Source: Climacium dendroides (taxonomy: Eukaryota; Streptophyta; Bryopsida; Hypnales; Climaciaceae). Taken from it: a stretch of 64,000 nt of DNA. The DNA lies in contig OX467088.1 of NCBI GenBank assembly GCA_950106755.1, forward strand, positions 2,154,001 to 2,218,000, read 5' to 3'. The position numbers and the translations under genes were made by a program. Below the pieces are notes generated by a model. It was given only the letters and a program-made list of their open reading frames with translations, did no database searches and had not been told where the DNA came from. Below are positions 1 through 10,324 of the stretch, in pieces. Each line of letters starts with the position of its first letter. The first letter of the stretch is position 1.

Positions 1-1165
1 CTTGGAAGTACTTGAGATAGATGAATTTGAATTACTAAGGGTATCAAGAAAATGCGTTGTGGTTATAACAAATATATATTGATGCTAAAAAATTGACTAT
101 TTGAAGGATCCAACATACATACACAAAGGTATTTTTATAGTGCTAGAAGTAGTTATTAAATGTTCTTTCTTCCTAACGTAGACAACAATGTTTTTTTTTG
201 TTACTATTACAAAATGACTTTTTACGACTGCAAAATGACTATTGATGACTAAAGTATGACTTCCTACAATTTCAGAATGACTTCAAAATGACTCAATATA
301 TTGTACACCTACTCTTCTATAACTTCAGCACAACTATAGTACAATTCCTATGTTTTACAAATTCCATATGGTTTGTCGTGCCTCCTACCAAGTCACTTAT
401 ATAAAAGGCATGTGATTTGCATGCTTCACACTTGTATAGTGGTTTGGAAAGTCATGTAAACATATACAAAATAGAGTGTATGACATATTATATATTTGTC
501 TATGTTGTATGGCTTATGATGTATGGTGTATGGCTTATGGTGTATGTTATATTGCCATAGAACTGTGAATGTACTAATAAAATTGTAAAATGACCACTCT
601 TTGATTTTAGAAAATAATCTTCAAATTTACTAGATTTCAGAATATAATCCTAGATTTTTAAAAAACCTTCAAATTTTCTAGATTTAGAATATAATCCTAG
701 ATTTCAAAAAACAATCTTCAAATTTTCTAGATTTTAGAAATAATCTTCAAACTTCCTAGATTTCAAAATATAATCTTCAATTTTTTTAGATTTCAAAAAA
801 TAATCCTAGATTGCAAAAGTTAATTTTTAAACTTCTTAGATTTCAAAATATAATCTTAAAATTTCTTGACCCATGACTTCGCCACAACTAATGTGGAATT
901 TCAGTTAATTATTTATATTAGGGTGCACTATCTACATGGCAACTTGTCATTTATTTCCTTTAAGCCCAAGTTTCTTTATTCCTACTCATTTGCCTGATTC
1001 TTCATCCATTCGCCAAAATGGATGTTCATAGTATATTGTCATCGTGACTGTTGCATGACTTGTCCACCACGACTACAGGGCCAAAAGTCATCACCTAGTC
1101 ATACGATTTATCAACAACTGCTATGTACATTTTGCAGTCACGTTTGGTGCCAATTTCTAGTAGTG
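1..1165. mobile_element. CACTA-like DNA transposon, right end (partial)
   Basis: The segment ends with tttctagtagtg at 1154-1165; its reverse complement starts CACTACTAGAAA, the usual terminus of plant CACTA (EnSpm) elements. The sequence inside is rich in short subterminal motifs of the type atgact/gactgcaaaatgac (about 205-295 and 1040-1135), like those in the complete CACTA element at 61858-63649. No transposase frame is visible. The left end lies outside the window, so the length and the 3-bp target duplication (expected cac) cannot be checked. Confidence 0.5.
595..865. repeat. Imperfect AT-rich tandem repeat
   Basis: A phrase close to ctagatttcaaaatataatc recurs about five to six times, with spacing of about 45-65 bp and many substitutions. 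It lies inside the CACTA-like segment and is probably part of its non-coding body. Confidence 0.5.
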
Positions 1166-1987
1166 CACAAGAGGCTCATTGCATTACTATAGTTTACTTC
1201 TTTTCCTTTTTTCTTTCTTCAAGTTTTAGTTTGTCTAAAAAAAAGCAGTTTTTTTATTTTTATTTTTTCTAGTGTTTTGTCGCTAGTTCTAACATTAAAA
1301 AAAGGAATACTTTGATGTCCCTCCAAATCGGCATGCTGCCAGGAACACAGAGGATCTCTTCTCTTTGCCTGGCTTTCTGCCTGTCCCTCCACATCCTCTT
1401 CTCTTCAGCGTTTTTTTACTGTAGAACTTCTCACCCTTCCCGGCCCCTCCACATCCTTCGCAGACTCTCTCTCCTCTTCGCTTCCTTTCGTGGCCCGTTC
1501 GCTACCTTATCAGTTACTTACGAATGTGAAGTTTTCACTTCCTTCCTTCGTACGTTCCGTTCCGTGAGTTCTTTTCCCTCTCCCTCGCTGGAGTCTCGCC
1601 TCTCTCCCCTTCACTCCGCTTCAGTTCTCCTGTCTGTGCTTAGGGTAGGTGCTCCTCGTCACAGGGGTGGCGTCCTCTCCTTGGTGGCCCACCTCCAGAG
1701 CACCCCAATTCCACCCTCCCATCGGGTTCGGGAACCCGGAACCCCGAACTTTCACACGCTGCTGCTGCTCATCTGGAAGGGGGAGGAGCTTCGAGAAGTG
1801 GCGCGGATGGGATCACTGCTTGGGAAATGCGGCTGCTGATGGTATCTGTCCGAAGTCATCGCTCGGTTAACACTTCAATCTGCCGCTGTCTTTAGACTGG
1901 GACGTGGGTCGGTCTTTTGGGAGCACAGCAGGGATTGATATTCATTTCTTCCAGACGTCATAGTGGACCCACCCCGGGGGGGGGTTC
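1166..1987 (+). promoter_or_regulatory. Upstream region and probable 5' leader of the HAD-like gene
   Basis: This interval lies between the CACTA end and the HAD-like start codon. It changes from T/A-rich to a pyrimidine-rich stretch (about 1315-1650) and then GC-richer sequence, as is common at plant transcription starts. The open frames here (such as 1312-1839) are low-complexity, resemble nothing I know, and look like chance frames in a leader. I see no clear TATA box, so the transcription start is not placed. Confidence 0.35.
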
Positions 1988-4900
1988 ATGGAGATGATGA
2001 TGATGATGCCGCTGGCAGTCACGGACGCTCGCCTCGCTTCATCAGCTCCTTCGATTTCCAGACCCAAGTTTCTGGGCAAAGATGTAGCTAGGGCGACATG
2101 CCGCTCCTTCAAAATGGGACCGTGGCATCGGCCGACAAAGGAAGAATTCAGCTTGTCCGTCAATTCTCTTAAGAGTCGGCTGCCATCGATGAATGGGAGA
2201 TCATCGTTGCAATCATCAGCGTCTTCCAATTCCAATTCCGAAGGCACCTCCAAAATGGCAATCCTGCTGGAAGTGGAAGGGTAGTGCTTCTTGGACCTCG
2301 AAACTCAGGGCTCTCCTTCTCTAATCTCGTCTCTACTTATTGACATGTTGTCCTTTCCTGCGTAGCAGCAGGAGAGGCATTTAGATGGCTCTCATTCACC
2401 GGTTGTGGTGCCAGGCGATCGAGTCGAACTGCTTAAGCTGTGAGGTTGAACACATTTCTATTCTTGATTGCGATCATGGGCCTGCATATTGCAGAGTGGT
2501 GGCTGACGTGCACAAATTTGGTCATCGAAGCAGTTTCAATTTAGGTGAGTCTTGAAACAAGAAAACGTATAGTTGTCTTCGTCTATATTGCAAGCTTGGT
2601 ATGGAAGATTCGGGAGAGAAATCAAATTTTCTCAGTAATGAAGACCGAACAGGATCAGATTCTGCAAACTACAGGGTAGAGAAATCTCAAGCATGAAGAA
2701 CATCATTTGGTTTTGAAGGTTCATTATTTCTGAAGCATAGCACTTCTCATTATAATGGGTTATTTGCAGCTTTTCAGGAGTTTAATCTTGAATGTGCAAA
2801 TTGGTCCGAGCCAGTTTATGCTGATCTCTTAAGGTGCTTATGACCCCTTCACATATTATCACATATTTGGATGCCTTGGATTTGTAGACATTGAACTTCT
2901 TGGACACTTTTGTGCCGGCAAGCTGGTAAGTAATTGTTTCTTCGGTATTGTGCAGACATGCAGGTGGTGCAGAGGATGCCATGCTTCGCGCTTTTTTTGA
3001 TCGGGTCTGTATTACCTTTAGTGTTAAATTTTTTTCTAGAGGATGAGGAAATACTGCTCTGTTCTGAATTCCTTGTCAAGTAGTCACTGAGGTCGCTCAT
3101 TTGGGTTCAGTACGATAAAGTTGGTAGAGTTGAACACGAATGCATTTTTGGAGCTTGAGAACTTCTTAGGGTCTATGTGAATGAGTAGAATTGCAAGATA
3201 TTGACAACAAATCGTATGCTAACATTCCCCGATGAATCAACTTTTCGTTCAGATTGGGTGGCCATCATCTCTTCCTACCAGTGAGAATAATGGTTTTGTC
3301 CAGAACATTATGAAAGCCAAGGTATGGAACATTTCCGGAGGATAGGCCTAAGACAATTAAAATAAGATCCTTAGCTCATATATCCATGTTCATATCTTAT
3401 ATCGTAATTTGATTGGTTCGAGCAATAGACTTGGGACTTTGCATAGCAATTGGCCTTTAATAGTTTGTTGGCTTTCCTACTCTGTGGTGCGTTTTTACTT
3501 TTAAAAGCATTACATACTGGTAAATAGACACTTGTAGAGTTACATTGACATATAAACTGGAAATTCGTGCTTTCATGCTTATCTTGTCGTGGCTGACGTG
3601 TACAGCAACGAGCACTGGAAAAATTAGCAGCTTCGGGAGACCTTCCTTTGCGCCCTGGCTTTATTGAGTAGGTGCATTACCACATGTGCTTGTAAGCTTT
3701 ACATAGTTGTTAAAAGGTATTACCATAAATACAAAACATAAGCATTACTTGGACATTGATGCTAAAGCCCAGATCCTCTCTCCCTTCTGCACAGTGGTGG
3801 AGTGCTTGAATCCTGTGCTCTTCTGCCAACCACGGTGGGCTCTGAAGTTATAAATTCTGCTTCGCCACTGTTTGCCACTTCTATTATTTGACAAGTCAGG
3901 ATGCGCTGTTATTTCTAATTGCTAGGTTGGTAGAGTTGTGCAGGTTTGTAGACGAGGTGTTGGAAGCTAAAGTACCCCTTGTTATTCTGGCGGCTTATAG
4001 CAAGAGCGGGGAGGTGGTCGCCAGGTAGCTTTCATACAAACTTATTTTTAGATTCAGAGTGGGAGCGTGTTTGTGAACTACTACTGAATTTGCTGCAACT
4101 TCTCGTACAGTTTGTTGTGTGACTAACTGATCTTAAGATGCATAGTGTGATATCTAGTAAACAGATTGAATGAAAGGCAACTTCAGGTACTTGTGGCTCC
4201 ACCACTGAATAGTGTGCAATTAGGTCAGGTCACTGATTGCCCAGTTGGGCCCGGAGCGTGCAAAGGATATCAGTGTGGTGGGGGAGGTTGAAGTAAAGAG
4301 CAGTTCGTACGGGCAAGTTGTTCTAGGAGCCGGAGTTGTGGCCGGCCTTGATGAGCAGCTAGCCATGGAAGCTGCCAAAGCAGGTTGGTAGTATTTTCCC
4401 TTGAGTTTTATCCTTGCGAACGGCAAGATAAGGGTCGAATTCGCTAAGTTGCTGCCACGAGCCTGGAGCCAGGTATGTGATAAGAAAAAATGTAATCGCT
4501 CGTGCCATTTGAATATGAGACCTGATAGTGATAGTTGATTTTTCTAATGACAGTTGCAGCTGAGAAGCAGCGGGTGGCCGCAGAAGTTGCAAACAAGCTG
4601 GGAGTCAGCGTCGACATCAATACCAGTGCATCAAAATCGTACGTTGATGTGGCTGAAACACAATATAAAAGCTTCTAAATTTCAAAAGTGTTACCTCACT
4701 ACATATCCAAATATTTGAAGTACTTGAAACATTGCTCATGTATATTTGGGTTGCCTTCTACCCTCCTAGACGTACACATACTCGTTATTGACATCAACCT
4801 TTACTCTGAACTGTGGGTGTTAGATCTAGAGAAAATATAGCAGCTTTACGGGCAGGAGCTGAAGCAGCCGCAGTGGCCGTGGATCAATGTATATTGTTGG

Positions 4901-5338
4901 CGGGTGCGCAAACAGGTCTTCTAGTTGCTTCTCGGATAGGCATGCCGTGTGTGGTAGTGCGCAGCAGGTTTGTTGCACCTGCCTTGGTTTTCTCTTCAGA
5001 GTGCATTCCATCTTGAGATTTTGCTAATGGTTGTAGGGTATAGTGAAAAATCTGTGTCTTCTGTCCCTCCCAGTAGATATGGGAATTATTTGAAATTGTA
5101 GAGGTCTTATGCGTGTTTCTCTGAAGCTGAGCATACAGTTAAGTGATTAGCATCCTAACTAGTTTGGATATCGATATTAAGCGGGTAGAAAGTTAGGTTC
5201 ATCTGCACCATGACTTTGATTTATGTTCCTTGCAACAGTGCAACATCTCGGGCAGAGTTTCCAACGGCTAAAGCAGTACTCGAGGGATTTGGACCCGGTG
5301 ACGTTACTCTTGCTAGGCTCCGACAGTACCTCAAATGA
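1988..5338 (+). CDS. HAD-superfamily CbbY-related protein, probably plastid-targeted, 11 exons
   Basis: Exons: 1988-2280, 2495-2544, 2770-2833, 2956-3004, 3253-3321, 3606-3667, 3944-4024, 4229-4383, 4554-4638, 4824-4967, 5239-5338. All junctions are GT-AG, every phase joins, and the sum is 1152 nt (383 aa plus stop). The first ~88 residues are Ser/Arg-rich and acid-poor, like a transit peptide, after a run of Met codons (1988-2014; any of these could be the start). The rest matches, from memory, the plant CbbY-related HAD group (Arabidopsis At5g45170 type): ANWSEPVYADLL, IGWPSSLPTSE, LPLRPGF, AAEKQRVAAEVA, IGMPCVVVRSS, SRAEFPTAKAVLEGFG. Known HAD enzymes transfer phosphoryl groups through an Asp in DxD. 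Here motif I reads LLEVEG, motif II ILAAYSKSG, and the motif IV region AGAQTG lacks the acidic pair, so activity is doubtful. The family call is firm; the substrate is unknown. Confidence 0.9.
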
Positions 5339-5879
5339 CCTCACGGGCTACTGGCCATGCTTGACAAGAAAGAGGCAGCCTGAGTGCTCCTGATCGCTGT
5401 AGGAAGCCGTAAGGTTCCGGTACCGTTATATTTAATTAGGAATTCCTCTGGCACTCGACCTGCTGAAGAGCACACGGAGACAGATGTTTCAAGGTTGGTG
5501 CCCTTGTGCTTTTTAAAGGAATGAATGCAGTGAAATTGTAAGGGATCTTTGTCTTGAATCAGTGAGTGTCTGGATCTATGCAAAGTATACAAAGTGTCAT
5601 TAGGCGGAAATTGAACCCAAGAAGGGGCTACTTTGTAATGCAATAGTTTGGGTGGGAAAGAGCCTCTTCTCAACTAACTAGTTGGGTCAAGAATTACAAA
5701 ATGGGTTCAAAAATTTGTTATGATTACTCAATGATAATTGCCACTTGGTATGTAGATACTTGTGAGAGGCATGTGATTCATGAGATATAAAAATGAATGT
5801 TCCTACATGATAATGTGTTACATTGAGTCATTTTTGTGTGAGCCCTTTTGACTTTCTTTGACAATCCTTATATGTATTT
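5339..5879. other. 3' flank of the HAD-like gene
   Basis: Probable 3' UTR followed by AT-rich intergenic DNA. A minus-strand open frame (5341-5673) has no recognisable domain and starts right at the end of the gene, so I treat it as chance. No terminator or polyadenylation signal can be placed with confidence. Confidence 0.4.
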
Positions 5880-6830
5880 GTATAAATTTGAGAAAATTTT
5901 ATGAAGTCCCATTATCCCCTCATGAGATAAAATGCATCTTCGGCAAGTTCCTACAAGTTCAATTTTGAATGAAATTTTTTGAAACTTTCTCATAAGATGA
6001 AAAATTTATTAGCTTTAGGGAAATATAATTATTATTTCAATTGCTTGGAAGCAAAAATTACACCATAGTAAGCCTAAAATTTTTCAAGAAAAAATATTTA
6101 AAAAAAATTTTAAATAAAAATTTTAAAATTTATTTTATATAGATTGTATTTTTGTATATATAGAAAGTTTTAATTCATTCCACTTTTTTTATTTGTGATG
6201 TGATTGAAGTTATAGAGCATCTTGTTTTGTGGGCAATCAAAGTATCTTTTTGAAAAAATAACGTACAAAATATGTTTTAGACCTCAATTTTTATAATTTA
6301 AAAAAAAAAAAAAATCCACAAGATTAAGTTTGATTGTTAGAATAGTCTCACCATTGGCATTAGTGTGTTTTAATTTCATTTTAGAAATGTATTAATGATT
6401 ATTTCATGTATCTTTTATTATTTAATAATTTTTTTAATTTAAAAAATCACATTATGTTTTAATTTTTTTTCCTATATTTTCAACTCAATTCAAAATCTAT
6501 AGAGCAAAATTTTATAAGTTAAGAAGATGCAAAGTCTCATATACTAGTTTGTCATGATGCCAAAAAATACAATTTCCTCACTTTGAATGCCTTTATCTTG
6601 CAATCTATGTAATCAAAGTGTATGAAAATTTTCCCACAAATTTTCATATTAGTCTACTACAAGATTCTATGGTTAAATATGCAAAAATATTATTTTTAAA
6701 AATTTTGAGAAGGTTTTGATGAAAAAAAGCTTTGGGACTTTGGGGAATAATCCCTAAAGTTCTATAATGATTTAAGATCCAAAATTTCTTCAAAACACTC
6801 ATATCTAAAGCAAGGTTATGTATAAGTGAT
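5880..6830 (+). repeat. Unclassified dispersed repeat, copy 1
   Basis: This AT-rich stretch aligns by eye, same orientation, with 14250-15310. Shared landmarks in the same order: gaaactttctcataagatg, agattgtattttgtatatat, ttcattccactttt, agcatcttgttttgtgggca, cattagtgtgttttaatt, and ctatggttaaatatgcaaaa. The copies differ by many substitutions and indels, so they are old. No terminal repeats or coding frame seen; the borders are approximate. Confidence 0.55.
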
Positions 6831-6959
6831 TTGCACAGTCATAGCAAAAACTCTCCCTAAAGTTGGTTGTGGTGGAGTGTATGAGGCCCTAAATCCATTG
6901 GATTTTCAAGCAATGGACTCTTATAGCCATGAACAACATTCTATGCCTAAAATTACCTT

Positions 6960-7570
6960 AGAATCATGATTAGGGCACCCAAATGGACCCTAATTTAGCT
7001 CTAAAAAACAAGTCTAACACATGACACCATCACATGAAAATAACACTTTTACATGCATTGACCCCAAGGAATTCTTAATTCAACCTAAGTCCCAAGGTTT
7101 AATCTTAGAACATAATTTCTTCCTAATAATCACAATTAGGTAGGCAATTAGGGCACTAAAATGGGCCCTAAGTGTGACCTAATTTAAAATTTTAGCACAT
7201 GTCATTACTACAACACAAGCAACTTTTTATCATGCAACAATCCCATTGTACATTTAAATGAATAAGTCAAATCCCAAGCTCAAAATCTACCTAAAATTCA
7301 TTATTGGGGCCCAAATATGATCCAAATTAACATTTATTCAACAATTTCAATATACATCATTAACTCTAAAATACCTAATTTTCTAATCCACTTCAATCCC
7401 AAAGTTTAACTTTAGACTAAAATCCCCCTCAAAATCATCATTAGGTCTCCAAATGAATCCTAATCAAGCCATGACCACAAATTTCAACATACTATGACAT
7501 GCAAAATTTCCCTCAAAATCACTATTACAGCACTAAAGTGGTCCCTAATTGAGCCATGACCCAAGCATAT
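6960..7570. repeat. Degenerate periodic repeat
   Basis: A motif like aatcatnattagggcaccaa followed by atgggccctaatt recurs near 6962, 7130, 7300, 7432 and 7517, each in similar context (ctaaaat/ccctcaaaatca before, agccatgacc after). Spacing shrinks from about 170 to 85 bp. It looks like an old diverged tandem array with deletions. Confidence 0.45.
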
Positions 7571-10110
7571 ATAGCACACTATCACATGCAATTCCCACTC
7601 ACACAACACATACAATTGACAATTTGATCATGAATTCATGAGATCCTTCACAACTCATCCAAACCTTAAACACAAAGCTTAATTCCTACTCCTCTAAAAT
7701 TTAGCTTAGTTCAAATTGTTGTTCTCTCACTATTGCATGCCAAAGTTGGCAGTTTTGAATTTGAGTGATTGTTGACCTCTTTGCACAAAATTGGCGGCCC
7801 CAACTTTGTCCTTTTTCCAAATCAATTGAACCATAGCTTGTTGGGAAAGCTAACTTCAACACACACTACTCTTTAAAAATTTAGTACCATTTGCCTTGCC
7901 ATTTGTTTGTTGATGCTCACCAAAGTTGATAGCCCCTTCCAATCTTAAAGAAACCTAATTTTCTTCTATTTCTTCTTAAATAGCTTCCAATCTAATTTCA
8001 AAAATCTCCATTTTCACCCATATTTTTTTCAAAAATGGTGAAAATCTACTCAAAAAATTGTTCCTAATCATTCTTTACCCTAGTCTCCAACAATTTATAC
8101 TTAAAATGTCCATAAATAAAAAATTGCTTTCAAAACATATATGCACTTCAAAAGGTGCAAGAGAAAAGAAAGAGGGCTCCAAACCCTAATTTCCCTAATT
8201 TTGTTTATCCATCACTCCTTACTATGAAAGTGCTAAACTAGTGTGAAACGTGCCAAATTTGTGAAATTTGTACTCATTTTAAATAAACTACACTAATTTA
8301 GTATAGATTATGTTAATTAAGTTCAAAATCCCCTACATTATTATTTTCCTCCCATTTTATTGTTTTTATCTCATTTTAGCTTTCCAACACCATTTCAATA
8401 TTCTAGCAAGAGTTTTAAATTACTAACTTCTTTTGTGATTTTTTTATATTTATTGTTTTTAGTGGTTTTCAATTTATTTTCAATATCATTTCCTACTTCA
8501 TGTCTTTTTTTATTTTTTTAATATATTTTATGTATTTTTTGGTTTCTAATTTGATTCTAGTTTCATTTTCTACTTGTAGTGTTTTGTTTTCATTTTGGTT
8601 TTGTATTTTTGGTTTTCATTTTGTCTTCATTATATTGTCAACTAATTTGATTACTTTACCAACTCTTGATTATTATCTTTTTAATTTAAAATCCCTAATT
8701 TTTCCTAGAATTTTCCCTTAATTTTCTCTTAGATGTATTTTCTACCATTTTACTCTAACTTCTCAAAGTTCCTACCAAAATCTAATGGAAAACTCCCTAA
8801 TTGGTGGTCTTGGTTTAACTCGGAATACCAACACTTCCGGACTTGTAAATTCATGCAAATTATTTATATTTTCTACAATCTAAAATGAACCAACATGGTG
8901 GTTCACACTATGATATTTATCTATGTTTATTCTCTAATCCAACTACATGATTATTTTCAAATCTAGGATTTTATAACTTGTTCAAATATATCCCCGCAAA
9001 ATCTTAGATTGAATCCCTACACCAATTGCAAGATGGATGTACCTAAACTTCAAAAAGTAGGCTTTTGAAGGCCTTTCTAAAGATGAAGTTTTTGTCTTTC
9101 AACATTTGAAAAAATAATGTGCTATTCCTATAATTTACATATAGTGTTAAAATTTTCAAGCACATCTATGTGCAGAAAAATATCAAAGTTGGATGATTTA
9201 TTGAAAACCTAGAAAGTTGTTAGGCTTTGAGGAGTTAAGGGGTTACTAGATTTTAGATTGGATTATCTTTCAATTTTTATTTATTTATTTCTATAGCTAA
9301 GGTATTCTACAAAAAAAATGATACTAAGTGTTAAAAAAATTATTATTAGGAGAAAATATTGCTATTTTTTCCCTTAAGACTTTTATCTTGGTTTTCTACA
9401 AATCTATTGTAACCACAATTCTATTTGATTGCATAAATTTTGAATGATGAAAAATAGAATTTTTTTATTTTTTTCATAAAATTTCAAAGGAAATATTATA
9501 CTTTAAATTTGATTTCAAGTAGATGTATAAATATTTTTCAAGTATTAGTCCATGTAAATAATTTTGAATCTTTCATACTTGACAACTTTTCTTTTAGTGC
9601 AAACAATAGAACGGTTGAAGAAGTCATATCTTGGAACACATTTAAGATTTGTTGCATATAGCTCTTGACTATTGTATGTAGTGCAGGGGTTAGTCCAAAA
9701 TAGAATAAATTTGATGATACCAATAGATTGACTAGGTGTTTTTTTCATTCACCTTTGGTAGTGTAGAAAGCGATCTTCATTGGAGTGATGAAGCTATTTA
9801 CATCTATGGAAATGAATGAAACTTACCAGTATATGGAAGAAATTATATTTATTCATCCAAAAGAGTGTACATTCATCCAAAATTGAACACTCTAGACGGT
9901 TCCAAGATTTGATTGGTAGCATTTTGTGATTTCATCCAATGCACTGAAAAAGGAAGAATATCTTGCCAAATGTTTCCCCAACAAATTGGCATCCATTTGT
10001 AGCAGAACAATGAAAATTTTCGCTCCAAAAACAACCACCTGAGACCACCTTCCTCCGTAATAATTAACACTGATCAGCAGCAAATACATCTATATACATC
10101 TATATACAGT
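7571..10110. other. AT-rich intergenic DNA with no supported gene
   Basis: Mostly A/T-rich sequence with T-rich runs (8400-8700) and no intron-exon pattern, RNA gene or clear transposon ends. Open frames such as 8500-8721 are Phe/Leu-rich products of base composition. The last ~150 bp may belong to the promoter of the HVA22-like gene. Confidence 0.5.
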
Positions 10111-10136
10111 ACAGTACAGTAAGCTTACTGTACTGT
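10111..10136. repeat. Perfect 26-bp palindrome
   Basis: Centred on aagctt, each 13-bp half (acagtacagtaag) is the exact reverse complement of the other. It lies about 190 bp upstream of the HVA22-like start codon, in or near its promoter. It could form a cruciform or be a fold-back footprint; no function is shown. Confidence 0.7.
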
Positions 10137-10324
10137 CCAATACAGTCTCTGAGCGAGGGGTTCCAATTTCCCAAGAAGTGAACTGAAGCGGAAGTTAAGT
10201 TCGTGAAGTGCAGGGAAGGGCCCCGTGTCTTTCCCTTTCTCTGTCTGTCTGTTGCTGTTAGGGTTCCCTTTCATCGCCATAGCCATCCCTCGGCCCTGCT
10301 TATGCTTCGCCGGCGCCTCTTGCC

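Noticed and set aside
1312..1839. 175-codon plus-strand frame upstream of the HAD-like gene
   Set aside because: Low-complexity Leu/Ser/Pro product of pyrimidine-rich leader sequence, no domain, overlapped by another frame; better explained as 5' leader.
8500..8721. 73-codon Phe-rich frame resembling a membrane peptide
   Set aside because: Base-composition artefact of a T-rich run, no supporting context.
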